64,000 bases of DNA from an uncultured Microbacteriaceae bacterium (GCA_947487835.1 CANKXX010000002.1:186001-250000); one strand, 5' to 3'; numbered from the stretch's first letter, positions 44,446 through 53,539 are shown. Translations and numbers: made by a program. Notes: generated from the sequence alone by a model not told the origin.

Positions 44446-45419
44446 CGGCGAGCCTCCTTCCTCTCGCGGGTGGCGAGGAGGTAGAACGACGCGAACACCA
44501 TCAGCACGACGAGCACGAGGATGCCGAGCGCGCTCGCGCGCCCGTAGTCGCCCTGCTGTGTGATCTCGATCATGTAGGTCGTCACGATGTGGGTCTGGCC
44601 GGCCGGTCCGCCGCCGGTCATGCCGAAGATCAGGTCCGGGAAGTTGAAGATCCAGATGACCCGCAGCAGCACGATCAGGGTCAACGTCGTGCGGATGTAG
44701 GGGATGGTCACGTGCCAGAGCGCGCGGGCCTTGGTCGTGCCGTCGAGGGCCGCCGCCTCGTAGAGCTCGTCCGGCACCGATTGCAGCGCGGCGAGGATCA
44801 TGATGGCGAAGAACGTGACGCCGTACCAGACGTTGGCCACGATGATGGCGGGCATGGCGAGCGCGGGGTCCGCCAGCCAGGGCAGCGGGGTGTCGATGAG
44901 CCCCGTCTTCATCAGCAGGTCGTTGACGACGCCGAACTCGCCGTTGAACATCCAGCGGAACAGAATGCCGATGAGGAAGCCGGACACCGCCCAGGGGAAG
45001 AAGATGAGCGCCTGGTAGACGCCGCGGAACCGGAACCGGCGGCGCAGCCACAGGGCGAGCGCGAAGCCGATGACGAACTGCGGCACGAGCGAGCCGACGA
45101 CCCAGAGCACGGTGTTGCCGATGGTCTTCCAGAACAGCCCGTCGGCGAGGATCGTCTCGAAGTTGGCGAGGCCCACCCAGGACTGGTTCTCGATGTTGTA
45201 GATGCTCCAGTTCCGGAACGCGCCGAACACGCCGGAGAACATCGGGTAGTAGGTGAACAGGGTGACGAACGCGACGGCGGGGGCCAGGAACGCGGCGATG
45301 GTCAGCGCCCGCCGGCGGGAGAACTCCCGCCGGCGGCGCGTGGCCTCGCCGCCGGACGGCGGGACCAGCGACGCCGGCACCGCCGTCCGGCGTTCGATCG
45401 CGGGTGCGGGGGAGGGCAT
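44442..45419 (-). CDS. Carbohydrate ABC transporter permease (MalF type)
   Basis: A 325-residue permease. A cytoplasmic basic N-terminus (RRTAVPASLVPPSGG...RRRREFSRRR) leads to six transmembrane helices. The EAA loop reads LYEAAALDGTTKARALWHVTIPYI near residue 225, typical of CUT1 sugar importers. ATG 45,419 lies five bases from the binding-protein stop, with GAGGG upstream. It partners the MalG-type subunit encoded immediately after it. Confidence 0.9.
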   Translation of the reverse strand: MPSPAPAIERRTAVPASLVPPSGGEATRRRREFSRRRALTIAAFLAPAVAFVTLFTYYPMFSGVFGAFRNWSIYNIENQSWVGLANFETILADGLFWKTIGNTVLWVVGSLVPQFVIGFALALWLRRRFRFRGVYQALIFFPWAVSGFLIGILFRWMFNGEFGVVNDLLMKTGLIDTPLPWLADPALAMPAIIVANVWYGVTFFAIMILAALQSVPDELYEAAALDGTTKARALWHVTIPYIRTTLTLIVLLRVIWIFNFPDLIFGMTGGGPAGQTHIVTTYMIEITQQGDYGRASALGILVLVVLMVFASFYLLATRERKEARR

Positions 45420-45424
45420 CAGGA

Positions 45425-46741
45425 TCAGCCCTCGCTCGCGAACTTCCCCGACCAGTACTCGTCCCAGGTCGCCAGGAGGTCCGCCGTGCTCGTCTGCCCG
45501 AGCAGCACCTCCTGCAGCTCGCGGTCCGACTTCTCGCTCCACTCCTGCCACCAGGCGACGCCGCGGGGCTGGGTCACGTTGAGGTAGGTGTCGGGCTGCT
45601 CGTTCATGGTCACGTAGGTCGCCCAGGGGCCCTCGCTGAAGAACGGGTCGTCCGCCGCGCTCTTCAGGATCGGCACGAGCGAGTTGCCCTTCGCGAACGT
45701 GAGGGGCGCGTCGCCGGAGGCCAGGTACTTGATGAGCTCCATCGCCTCCTCCTTGTGCTCGCTGCTGTCGGCGACGCCCCAGCCGGCGGTCGCGATGGGC
45801 TGCGCCGCCTTGCCGGTCGGTCCCACGAGCAGCGGGGTGGTGCTCCACTGCTCCTCGGTGAGGGTCGAGGAGTCGCGGATCGTCGCGATGACCTCGGGGT
45901 CCTGCAGCAGGAACGCGGTCGAGCCGGAGCTGAAGCCCTGCACCATCTCGGGGTAGCCCCAGGCGATGGAGGAGGGCGGCGAGCCCTCCGTGAAGAGCTC
46001 CATGTACTTGTCCATGGCCTCCTGCGCCTCGGGGGCGGAGAAGATCGTGTCGCCGTTCTCGAGCAGGAAGGCGTTCTCCACGTCGAGGTCGTCGGCGACG
46101 TAGGCCTCGATGATCGCGACGACGTTGGACGCCGAGTTCGAGCCGCCCCGGAAGGCGTAGCCGTAGCGGTTCTGCGACGGGTCGTTGATCGCCTTGGCCT
46201 GGTCGATCATCTCCTCCCACGAGTGCGGCGGGCCGTCGAAGCCGGCCTCCTCGACGAGGTCGGTGCGGTAGAAGAGGCTGAGCCCGTAGAAGCCGTACGG
46301 CATCATGTAGGTCGGGCCGTCCGGCTGGGCGAAGCGCAGGGCGTTGTCCGTGAGCGCGTCCCAGCCCTCCCAGCCCTCGAGGTCGCCGTTCATGTCGTAG
46401 AGCCAGTCGTTGGACGAGAACGGGCCGATGGTGCTGTCCTGCACCTCGAGCACGTCGATGCCGTTGCCGGCCTGCAGCATCTGCTGCACCGTGGACACGG
46501 CCTGCTCGCTCGGCGGTGAGACGAGCTCGACGGTGACGCCCGGGTTCTCCTCCTCGAAGCCCGCGATGAGCTCCTTGAGGATGGTGGAGCGCGCCGGATT
46601 GGTCAGGGTCTCGACCATCTGGAGCCGGACCTCGCCGTCCTCCCCGCCGCCGCCGCCGCCCCCTCCGGAGCAGCCGGACAGGGCGAGCGCGCCAGCGGTC
46701 ACGGCGGCGACCGCCAGGAGCGATCTTCTGGTGTTGCGCAT
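45425..46741 (-). CDS. Extracellular carbohydrate-binding lipoprotein (CUT1)
   Basis: A 438-residue solute-binding lipoprotein. The signal sequence has lipobox LALSGC (Cys24), followed by eight glycines as a flexible tether, then a type-1 sugar-binding fold (LTNPARSTILKELIAGFEEENPGVTVELV, NGIDVLEVQDSTIGPF, WGYPEMVQGFSSGSTAFLLQDP). It captures an oligosaccharide or amino-sugar and delivers it to the permeases. The ATG follows AAGGAGAACC. A 131-bp GC-rich gap separates it from the upstream aminotransferase, possibly containing its own promoter. Confidence 0.9.
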   Translation of the reverse strand: MRNTRRSLLAVAAVTAGALALSGCSGGGGGGGGEDGEVRLQMVETLTNPARSTILKELIAGFEEENPGVTVELVSPPSEQAVSTVQQMLQAGNGIDVLEVQDSTIGPFSSNDWLYDMNGDLEGWEGWDALTDNALRFAQPDGPTYMMPYGFYGLSLFYRTDLVEEAGFDGPPHSWEEMIDQAKAINDPSQNRYGYAFRGGSNSASNVVAIIEAYVADDLDVENAFLLENGDTIFSAPEAQEAMDKYMELFTEGSPPSSIAWGYPEMVQGFSSGSTAFLLQDPEVIATIRDSSTLTEEQWSTTPLLVGPTGKAAQPIATAGWGVADSSEHKEEAMELIKYLASGDAPLTFAKGNSLVPILKSAADDPFFSEGPWATYVTMNEQPDTYLNVTQPRGVAWWQEWSEKSDRELQEVLLGQTSTADLLATWDEYWSGKFASEG

Positions 46742-46751
46742 GGTTCTCCTT

Positions 46752-46855
46752 CGGTTGTGCGGATGCGGGCGGTGCCGCGGGTGCGGGTGCGGATGCGTTG
46801 GGGGTCGGGGCGTTGGGGGTCGGGGCGTCGGGGTCAGGGCGTTCGGGATCAGTAC
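46752..46855. repeat. GC-rich tandem repeats between binding-protein and aminotransferase genes
   Basis: The first part is GGTGCG-type hexamers (46,762-46,797). The second is two copies of GGGGGTCGGGGCGTT (46,799-46,828) with degenerate copies to about 46,855. There is no gene. G-rich runs could form secondary structure on one strand. Confidence 0.65.
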
Positions 46856-46872
46856 GTCGGGGCGGCGCGGGA

Positions 46873-48099
46873 TCAGGTCTCGCGGGCCAGGGCGACGATG
46901 TGCGGCACGGCGACCTCGGCGAACCTGTCGTACTCCCCGGCGACGTTGTAGACATGCGCCGAGAGCCGGAGGTACCCCCTGCCGCGCCAGCTCGTCATCG
47001 CGGTCTGGAAACCGAGCGCGGCGACCCGGTCGCGCAGCTCGTGCGCTTCCGCGGGCGTCGTGGCGAGGCCGCCCGGCAGGGCGAGCAGGCGCATCGCGGG
47101 GACCGGCATGCCGACGTCGACCCTCGCAGGCTCGCCGGTGTGCGTCTCGAACGCCCCGCCGATCACGGTCTCGGCGTAGTCGGCGAGGTCCGCCATGTAC
47201 TGCCTGGCCGCGGCCCAGCCGAAAAGCTCCTCGATGAGGTCGAGCGAGCGGGGCGCCGCGAGGTAGGACGACAGGTCGATGGTGCCCTGGGTGTCGAACC
47301 GCACCGGGTACGGCTCCGGCGCGCCCCAGGAGTCGATGAGCGGGTGGAGGCTGTCGGCGACCCGCTCGGACGCGACGAGGGCGGCGGTGCCGCGCGGCGC
47401 GCAGCCCCACTTGTGCAGGTTGCCGACCCAGTAGTCCGCCGCGTTGTCCGCGAGCGGGCGCTCCAGCATGCCGGGCGCGTGGGCAGCGTCGACGAGCACG
47501 GGGACGCCGCGCCGCCGGCTCTCGGTCGCGATGTCCGCGACGGGGAACAGGCGTGCGGTCGCGGAGGTGATCTGGTCGACGATGACCAGGGCCGTGCGGT
47601 CGTCGATCGCGTCGACGACGGCACGGGTCGTCTCGTCCGCGGTCGCGGCGAGCTCGACGGGGACGACGCGGACGCGGCCGCCGACCCGGCGAACCGCGCG
47701 CTCCGCCGCCATGTGCACGGCGCCGTAGGCGTGGTCGGTGAGCAGGATCTCGGACCCCGCCGGAAGGTCGAGGGAGTTGAGCACCACGCTGACCCCGGCG
47801 CTGGCGTTCGGCACGAGAGCCGTGGCCTCCGCGGGCACCCCGAGGAACGCCGCGATGTGCGCCCGCGCCGCGCCCACCCGGCCGGGCAGGGCGCTGAACC
47901 AGTCCCCGGGGATCGAGTTCATCTCGGCGACCAGCGCCGACTGCAGCTCGGACACGGCCGTCGGCACCGCGCCGAAGGACCCATGGTTGAGGTGCACGGT
48001 CTGGTCGCTGAGCGTCCAGGTGTCCGCCGCGGGCGCCCCCGACGGGTCGCGGACGGGGGCGGGCGCCGTGGCGGTGAGAGCTGTCGTCGGCATCGTCAC
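46873..48099 (-). CDS. Class V aminotransferase (isopenicillin-N-epimerase-like)
   Basis: A 408-residue PLP enzyme. The Schiff-base lysine is Lys230 in YWVGNLHKWGCAPRG. Asp204 and His207 (VLVDAAHAPG) contact the cofactor, and HLNHGSFGAVP opens the domain. This group includes isopenicillin N epimerases, cysteine desulfurase-like proteins and hercynylcysteine lyases; the reaction is not determinable here. GTG 48,099 is favoured because AAAGG lies eight bases upstream; ATG 48,093 is the alternative. First gene of the ABC-importer operon and divergent from the FadR regulator, so the imported compound may carry an amine or be degraded by this enzyme. Confidence 0.88.
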   Translation of the reverse strand: MTMPTTALTATAPAPVRDPSGAPAADTWTLSDQTVHLNHGSFGAVPTAVSELQSALVAEMNSIPGDWFSALPGRVGAARAHIAAFLGVPAEATALVPNASAGVSVVLNSLDLPAGSEILLTDHAYGAVHMAAERAVRRVGGRVRVVPVELAATADETTRAVVDAIDDRTALVIVDQITSATARLFPVADIATESRRRGVPVLVDAAHAPGMLERPLADNAADYWVGNLHKWGCAPRGTAALVASERVADSLHPLIDSWGAPEPYPVRFDTQGTIDLSSYLAAPRSLDLIEELFGWAAARQYMADLADYAETVIGGAFETHTGEPARVDVGMPVPAMRLLALPGGLATTPAEAHELRDRVAALGFQTAMTSWRGRGYLRLSAHVYNVAGEYDRFAEVAVPHIVALARET

Positions 48100-48119
48100 T
48101 CGGGCCGCCTTTCTCGAAG

Positions 48120-48175
48120 TGGTCTGACTATATTGGCTCGCTCGTGTTTCCGGTCAATCTTTTTCCGGTTACCGG
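48120..48175. promoter_or_regulatory. FadR-type operators in the divergent gap
   Basis: TGGTCTGACTA (48120-48130) fits the FadR-subfamily consensus tnGT-N3-ACna exactly. CCGGT-T-ACCGG (48165-48175) is a perfect 11-bp palindrome. TTTCCGGT occurs at 48147 and 48162 as direct repeats 15 bp apart. All lie between the aminotransferase and its divergent GntR/FadR regulator, so autoregulation and control of the importer operon are likely. This is a pattern-based prediction. Confidence 0.5.
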
Positions 48176-48274
48176 CGCGTAACGGCTCACGGTGGCTGGG
48201 CAAGTCGTCGGACGACTCTCGCTGCTGGTACTGTCCTGTGCTCCGGAGCGCGTTCTTCGGACGAGAGGGGAACG

Positions 48275-49003
48275 ATGACCGCAACCGACGCCGCGCTCGG
48301 CGGTCTGCGCGCGATGATCGCCCGCGGCGACATCGCCCCGGGGCAGCGGTTCCCGCCCGAGGCGGAGCTCTGCGTGCGCTTCGGCGTGTCCCGGAGCTCG
48401 CTGCGCGAGGCCGCCCGCATCCTCAGCACCCTCGGCGTCGTCGAGGTGCGGCACGGCTCGGGGATGTACGTGTCGCGGCTCGACCCGGCCGACGTCGTGC
48501 GGGGCTTCTCGCTGACCGTCGACCTGCTTCCCCTCGACGGCCTGCTCCAGCTGCTGGAGATCCGGCGCGTGCTCGAGAGCCACGCGTCCGCGCAGGCCGC
48601 CGCGCGAGCCTCGGACGAGCTCGTCGCCCGGCTGCACGACCTCGCCGACCGGATGGAGGCGACGACGGACCTCGACGAGCTCGGCCGGCTCGACCGCGCC
48701 TTCCACGAGGCCATCTGCGACGCCGGCGGGAACTCGACCGTGAGCTCCCTGATGGAGGTGTTCCGCTCCCGCGGCGGCCACTACCGGATCATGACGAGCG
48801 ACGACGCCGACCCCGTGCGGCGCGCGAGCGACCAGGGCCACCGGGCCATCGTGGCCGCCATCGGCCGGCGCGATCCCGTCGCGGCGGCGACCGCGGCCGC
48901 CGCGCACGTGGCCCAGACCGAGTACTGGCTGAGCAGGATGAAGCCCGCCCCGGACACCGACCCCGCCCCCGTCGTGCCGGAAGCCACGGAGGCCGCGCCC
49001 TAA
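48275..49003 (+). CDS. GntR-family (FadR subfamily) transcriptional regulator
   Basis: A 242-residue regulator. The N-terminal winged HTH shows ALGGLRAMIARGDIAPGQRFPPEAEL and SRSSLREAARILSTLGVVEV (residues 6-57). The C-terminal FCD ligand domain contains the metal-ligand motifs FHEAICDAGGN and HRAIVAAIGRRD. Such proteins sense carboxylates or sugar acids. ATG 48,275 follows GAGAGGGGAACG. Divergent from the aminotransferase/ABC operon, which is its probable target. The following DUF4129 gene starts 32 bp later, but a TAAACT -10-like box near 49,001 suggests that operon has its own promoter. Confidence 0.9.
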   Translation: MTATDAALGGLRAMIARGDIAPGQRFPPEAELCVRFGVSRSSLREAARILSTLGVVEVRHGSGMYVSRLDPADVVRGFSLTVDLLPLDGLLQLLEIRRVLESHASAQAAARASDELVARLHDLADRMEATTDLDELGRLDRAFHEAICDAGGNSTVSSLMEVFRSRGGHYRIMTSDDADPVRRASDQGHRAIVAAIGRRDPVAAATAAAAHVAQTEYWLSRMKPAPDTDPAPVVPEATEAAP

Positions 49004-49035
49004 ACTGGCAGCACACAACGGAACGGAGTGGTGAC

Positions 49036-49827
49036 GTGCGTGCTCGCGAGCGTTCCATCGCGGGCGCCGTCGTGCTCGGGGCGCTGATCTCGCTGGCCGT
49101 CGTCGGCTCCGCCGTGCGCGGTCCCTGGATCCTCGAGCGCCGCACCGAGGAGGTTCCGTTCCGCGGGGCGCGGATGCCGACCCTCACGCCCGAACCGGTG
49201 CCGACCGAGGGGCGATCGCCGCTCGACGAGGCGGAGGCCCTTCCTCGCCTCGACCTGAGCTGGCTGCCCGCGGCCCTGATCGTGCTGCTCGCGGCCGTGG
49301 TGGCCCTCGTCCTCTGGCGGCTCTGGCTGCGCTACCGGCGGGCGGGCGCCCCGGCCGAGGAGACGGCGAGGAGCGCGGGCGTCACGCCCGGCGTCGACGC
49401 CGTGCCCGAGCTGCCCGTGCTGCTGCGCGGGGTCGAGGCCGCTCGCCTCTCCCTGGGGAGCATCGCGGACCCGGGCGACGCGGTGATCGCGGCGTGGCTG
49501 TCCCTGGAGGACGCGGCCGCGGAGTCCGGAGTGCGCCGTCACCCCGCGCAGACGCCGACGGAGTTCACGCTCGCCATCCTGCGCAGCACGAGGGCGGACG
49601 CCGACGCCACCCGGGAGCTGCTCGCGCTGTACCACCTCGCGCGGTTCTCCACCCACCCGGTGACCGCCGACCACGTCGAGCGCGCGTCGCGCTGCCTCGG
49701 GGCCATCGCGGAGAGCTGGGTCGTCGCCCGGGCCGCGGGGGCGCCCGGCGCGGGTGCGTCGTCCAGCGCGCCGGCCTCCGCACCGTCCTCCGCACCGGCC
49801 TCCGGCCCGAGCGGGGGTCCCGCGTGA
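49036..49827 (+). CDS. DUF4129-domain membrane protein
   Basis: A 263-residue protein. TM1 (about residues 6-25) is followed by an extracellular proline-rich loop, TM2 (LPAALIVLLAAVVALVLWRL) and a cytoplasmic DUF4129 domain with RHPAQTPTEFTLAIL and HLARFSTHPVT. The C-terminus is a Ser/Ala/Pro-rich tail. DUF4129 proteins are regular companions of MoxR and DUF58; the role is unknown. GTG 49,036 lies eight bases after GGAG. It is the first gene of a five-gene operon; its stop overlaps the next start (GTGA). Confidence 0.82.
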   Translation: MRARERSIAGAVVLGALISLAVVGSAVRGPWILERRTEEVPFRGARMPTLTPEPVPTEGRSPLDEAEALPRLDLSWLPAALIVLLAAVVALVLWRLWLRYRRAGAPAEETARSAGVTPGVDAVPELPVLLRGVEAARLSLGSIADPGDAVIAAWLSLEDAAAESGVRRHPAQTPTEFTLAILRSTRADADATRELLALYHLARFSTHPVTADHVERASRCLGAIAESWVVARAAGAPGAGASSSAPASAPSSAPASGPSGGPA

Positions 49828-50393
49828 ACCCCGAGGACCGGCGCCATCGCCGCGCCGCGCTGCTCTGGACGGTCGCCATCGCCGCCGGGCTGTCCGGCCT
49901 CGCCTTCTTCGCGGGCGTGACGCTGCCGCTCTCCGTGCTCCTCGCGGTCGCCATCGTGGCGGTCGGCACCGTGCTCACGATGCTCGCCGCCGGTCACGAC
50001 GAGCGCTGGCCGGAGGCGCGGGTCGTGCTGCGCTCGGGCGCGCGGCGCGAGGTCGCGCGGCTGTCCTGGTCCATGGCGGAGGACGACGGGCGGGTGTCCG
50101 ACGCCGCGGTGCAGCGGCTGCGCACGCTCGCGGTCGCGCGGCTGCTGGGGCGGGGCATCGACCTCGCCGACCCCGCCGACCGGCAGGCCGCGGAGTACGC
50201 GCTCGGCACGTCCGCCTACCGCCTGCTCACCGAACCCGGGCGCCACCGCCCGGAGGCGCTGCTCTCCTGCGTCTCCGCGATCGAGCGCCTCGACCGGCGG
50301 GAGGGCGCCCCCGCGGGCGGCGCTCCCGCATCCCCGCAGCCCGCATCCCCGCTGCCCGCATCCCCGCAGCCCGCTCCCAGGAGGACCGCATGA
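49824..50393 (+). CDS. MoxR-operon membrane protein of unknown function
   Basis: A 189-residue protein. Two hydrophobic helices at the N-terminus (LLWTVAIAAGLSGLAFFAGV, then LPLSVLLAVAIVAVGTVLTML) are followed by a soluble helical region (SGARREVARLSWSMAEDDGRVSDAAVQRLRTLAVARLLGRG). The Pro/Ala/Ser tail is encoded by 15-bp repeats (50,331-50,376). Typical of the small gene between DUF4129 and MoxR in actinobacteria; I do not know a named family. GTGA and ATGA overlaps couple it to both neighbours. Confidence 0.78.
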   Translation: MNPEDRRHRRAALLWTVAIAAGLSGLAFFAGVTLPLSVLLAVAIVAVGTVLTMLAAGHDERWPEARVVLRSGARREVARLSWSMAEDDGRVSDAAVQRLRTLAVARLLGRGIDLADPADRQAAEYALGTSAYRLLTEPGRHRPEALLSCVSAIERLDRREGAPAGGAPASPQPASPLPASPQPAPRRTA

Positions 50394-51367
50394 CCGTTTC
50401 GCCCCTGTCCGTGCCCGAGGTGGCCCGGCTGTCCGACCGCGTGCTCGCCGAGGTCGGCACGGTCGTGGTCGGCATGGAGTCCGCGCTGCGGGTCGCCCTG
50501 GCCGCCGTGCTCGCCGGCGGGCACGTGCTCTTCGAGGACGTGCCCGGGCTCGGCAAGACGCTCGCCGCCCGGTCGCTCGCCGGCGCGCTGGGCCTCGACT
50601 TCCGCCGGCTGCAGTGCACGCCGGACCTGCTGCCCGCCGACATCACGGGCTCGTACGTGTACGACCCGGCCGAGTCGCGCTTCGTCTTCCGGCCCGGACC
50701 GGTCTTCACCGGCATCCTGCTCGCCGACGAGATCAACCGCACCGCGCCGAAGACGCAGTCCGCCCTGCTCGAGGCGATGGCCGAGCGCCAGGTGACGGTC
50801 GAGGGCACGAGCTACGTGCTGCAGCGCCCGTTCCACGTCATGGCGACGTCGAACCCGGTCGAGTACGAGGGCACCTACCCGCTGCCCGAGGCGCAGCTCG
50901 ACCGGTTCATGGTCCGCCTGGCCGTCGGCTACCCGGACCGGGAGGGCGAGGCGGACGTGCTCGCCCGTCGCCTGGCCAGGCGCACCGAGGATGCGCCGGT
51001 GTCCGCCGTGGTCGACGGCGAGACGGTGCTCGCCATGCAGGCGGGCGTCGAAGCCGTGGACGTCGACCCTGACATCCTGCGCTACTGCGTCGACATCGCC
51101 GTCAGCACGCGCTCCCACTCGGCGGTGGAGGTGGGCGCGTCCCCCCGCGGCTCGCAGGCGCTCGTGCTCGTGGCCCGCGCCCTCGCGGTGCTGTCGGGGC
51201 GCGACTTCGTGACGCCCGAGGACGTCAAGTCGATCGCCGTGAGCGCGCTCGCGCACCGGCTGACGCTCACGCCGCAGGCCTGGACCGGCGGGCTGCAGCC
51301 GTCCGCGGTCGTGGAGTCGCTGCTCGCCGCCGTGCCCGGGCCCGCCGCCGTGGGCGCCGCGCGGTGA
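50390..51367 (+). CDS. moxR: MoxR-family AAA+ ATPase
   Basis: A 325-residue AAA ATPase. Walker A is FEDVPGLGKT (residues 48-57), Walker B GILLADEINRTAPKTQSALL near 105-124, then sensor and arginine-finger regions (MATSNPVEYEGTYPLPEAQLDRF). MoxR proteins act as chaperones that activate partner complexes, often with VWA proteins; the partner here is presumably the DUF58 protein encoded next. ATG 50,390 has AGGAGGACC immediately upstream and overlaps the previous stop. Confidence 0.92.
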   Translation: MTVSPLSVPEVARLSDRVLAEVGTVVVGMESALRVALAAVLAGGHVLFEDVPGLGKTLAARSLAGALGLDFRRLQCTPDLLPADITGSYVYDPAESRFVFRPGPVFTGILLADEINRTAPKTQSALLEAMAERQVTVEGTSYVLQRPFHVMATSNPVEYEGTYPLPEAQLDRFMVRLAVGYPDREGEADVLARRLARRTEDAPVSAVVDGETVLAMQAGVEAVDVDPDILRYCVDIAVSTRSHSAVEVGASPRGSQALVLVARALAVLSGRDFVTPEDVKSIAVSALAHRLTLTPQAWTGGLQPSAVVESLLAAVPGPAAVGAAR

Positions 51368-51377
51368 CGGCCGCCGT

Positions 51378-52730
51378 GTGCCGCCCGTGATGCGCGTCCC
51401 GACCGAGGGGGCGGTGCTCCGCGCCGTCGCGGGCGCCGCGCTCCTGGTCGTCGGCGGCGTGCTCGGCCGGCCCGACGTCGCCGTGCTCGGGGCGCCGCTC
51501 GTCGCGGCGGCCGGCTGGGGCTGGCTGCGCCGGCCGCGGGGCGGCGGCATCCGGCCGAGCCTGCGTTCGCCGGGGGATGCGGATCCGGGCACGCCCGCGG
51601 AATCGCTGCGCACGGGCGAGGTGGTCGCCGTGCTCGACCTGCCCGCACAGGCGGGCGTCGAGACCGTCCGGCTGCGCGTGCACGCCCCGGGACACCGGCC
51701 CGCCGAGGCCGTCGTGGGCGCTCGGCGCGACCGCACGCTGCGGCTCTCGCTCGACACCGTCCGGACCGGGCGGCTCGAGGTGTTCCCGGTGGACTACGCG
51801 GCATCCGGCCCCGAGGACGCGGTGCGGTCCGCGCCGCTCTCCCTGCCGGCGCGGGTGGTCACGCTGCTGCCGCGGACGCGCCCGCTGCGCGAGCTGCCGC
51901 TGCCGTTCCGCCTGCAGGGGCTCACCGGCGGTCACGACTCCCGCCGCACGGGCGACGGCGGCGACCTGCGCGACATCAGCCTGTTCGCGCCGGGGGACCG
52001 GCTGAGGCGCATCGACTGGCGGGTCACCGCCCGCCGGGCCGGGTCGTCCCCGTCGGGGTCGCCGGCCGGCCCCGGCGCGCAGCTCACCGAGCTCTACGTG
52101 CGGCGCACCTTCGCCACGGCGGACGCGACCGTGATGCTCGTGATCGACTCCCGCGACGAGGTGGGGCCGGACGTCGCGACGTGGGGCGACCTCGACCAGC
52201 CCCGGCAGGACGAGGCGACGTCGCTCGACATCGCGCGCGAGGCCGCGGCATCCCTGGCCCAGCACTACCTCGAGCGCGGCGACCGCGTGGGCATGGAGGA
52301 CCTCGGCCGGTTCCGCGCGCCCGTCGTCCCGGCCGGCGGGCGGCGGCACCTGCACCGCCTGCTGCAGCGCCTCGTGCTCGCCCAGCCGGACGGCAACCCC
52401 TCGCGCCGGGTGCGCCCGCCGCACGTCCCGTCCGGCGCTCTCGTGGTGCTGTTCTCCACCTTTCTCGACGACGAGGCGGCCACCATGTCCGTGCTCTGGC
52501 GGTCGTCCGGGCACCGCGTCGTCGCGGTGGACGTGCTGCCCGTTCCCGACACCGGGGCCCTCCGGCCGATGCAGGAGGTCGCGTTCCAGATCCTCCGGCT
52601 CGAGCGGGCGGAGCGCCTGCGCGAGCTGGCCCAGGCCGGCATCGAGGTGGTGCGCTGGGAGGGCGACGGGACCGAGCCGGATGCGGCGGTCGCCCTGGCC
52701 GCGCTCGCCCGGTCGCGGGTGCGCCGGTGA
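51378..52730 (+). CDS. DUF58-domain protein
   Basis: A 450-residue protein with two N-terminal membrane helices (AVLRAVAGAALLVVGGVLG and VAVLGAPLVAAAGWGWL). A beta-rich region leads to the hallmark DUF58 motif, GDLRDISLFAPGDRLRRIDW (near residue 205). The VWA-like C-terminal part begins VMLVIDSRDEVG. DUF58 proteins are encoded with MoxR across bacteria and are thought to be their clients. GTG 51,378 or ATG 51,390 could be the start; neither has a strong ribosome-binding site. Its stop overlaps the next GTG. Confidence 0.88.
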   Translation: MPPVMRVPTEGAVLRAVAGAALLVVGGVLGRPDVAVLGAPLVAAAGWGWLRRPRGGGIRPSLRSPGDADPGTPAESLRTGEVVAVLDLPAQAGVETVRLRVHAPGHRPAEAVVGARRDRTLRLSLDTVRTGRLEVFPVDYAASGPEDAVRSAPLSLPARVVTLLPRTRPLRELPLPFRLQGLTGGHDSRRTGDGGDLRDISLFAPGDRLRRIDWRVTARRAGSSPSGSPAGPGAQLTELYVRRTFATADATVMLVIDSRDEVGPDVATWGDLDQPRQDEATSLDIAREAAASLAQHYLERGDRVGMEDLGRFRAPVVPAGGRRHLHRLLQRLVLAQPDGNPSRRVRPPHVPSGALVVLFSTFLDDEAATMSVLWRSSGHRVVAVDVLPVPDTGALRPMQEVAFQILRLERAERLRELAQAGIEVVRWEGDGTEPDAAVALAALARSRVRR

Positions 52731-53488
52731 GCGGCGGCGGAACGCGTGCGGGCGGGCGGGCGCACCTGCGCGCGCATCTCCCGGGGCTCGATGCGCGGCG
52801 GACCCGGCTCCTCCGCGCGGCCGGACGGGAGCGGGTGCGTCCGCGCGTGCGGATCGCGCTGGGGCCGTCCGTGCCGGTGTGGCTGCTCCGGCTGCTGCAG
52901 GCCGTCGTCGGGCTCTTCTGCACCGCAATAGTCGCCACGAACGACGTGCAGTGGCTGTTCACGGTTCTCGCTCTGATCGCGGCGCTCGTCTGGCCCGTGC
53001 CCGCGTGGCTCGCCGTGCTGCCGCTGTCCTGGGGCATCGGGCTCGCCCTGCTGCTGCTCGCGCCGCTGAGCGCGCCGGCCCTCCTGCTGCTGTTCGGCCT
53101 GCACCTGTACGTGGTCCTCGGCGTCGCCGTGGGCCGCGCGCCCGCCTCGACCCGCGTGGAGTGGTCGGCGCTCGCGCCGGCGGCCCTGCGCTTCGTCGTC
53201 CTCCAGGTCGGGGCCCAGGGCCTCGCCTGGCTGGCCGCGACGGCGCGCACGCTCGAGCTCGCGGCGCCGTGGGTGCCCATCCTCGCGGCCGGCTGCATCG
53301 CCGTGGCCGCGTGGCTGGTGACCGGGCGTCTGCTGAGCGCGCCGGCGGACGAGGAGGCGGACGGGCAGGACGAGCAGCCCGGGCAGTCCGGGCAGGCCGG
53401 GCAGTCATCGGTCGCTCGCCGGTCCTCCCGCGAGGACCGCGAGCCCAACCGCGGCGACGACGGCTGGAGCTACCACCTCGACGCCTGA
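52727..53488 (+). CDS. MoxR-operon polytopic membrane protein
   Basis: A 253-residue membrane protein. A basic N-terminal region of about 45 residues precedes five to six helices (VWLLRLLQAVVGLFCTAIVA, WLAVLPLSWGIGLALLLLAPL, ALLLLFGLHLYVVLGVAV) and an acidic, Gln/Ser-rich, disordered tail. Last gene of the MoxR operon, coupled by GTGA to the DUF58 gene. Found in the same place in related actinobacteria but with no assigned role. Confidence 0.75.
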   Translation: MSGGGTRAGGRAHLRAHLPGLDARRTRLLRAAGRERVRPRVRIALGPSVPVWLLRLLQAVVGLFCTAIVATNDVQWLFTVLALIAALVWPVPAWLAVLPLSWGIGLALLLLAPLSAPALLLLFGLHLYVVLGVAVGRAPASTRVEWSALAPAALRFVVLQVGAQGLAWLAATARTLELAAPWVPILAAGCIAVAAWLVTGRLLSAPADEEADGQDEQPGQSGQAGQSSVARRSSREDREPNRGDDGWSYHLDA

Positions 53489-53539
53489 GCCGCGCCCGCC
53501 CATCCTTCTCAGCCAGCCGACCGAGCCGATCTGTTCGCA

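Noticed and set aside
46798-49827. 1,009-residue plus-strand fusion ending in the DUF4129 protein
   Set aside because: The upstream two-thirds is antisense to the aminotransferase and out of frame with the FadR gene; GTG 49,036 has a ribosome-binding site and begins a normal membrane protein.
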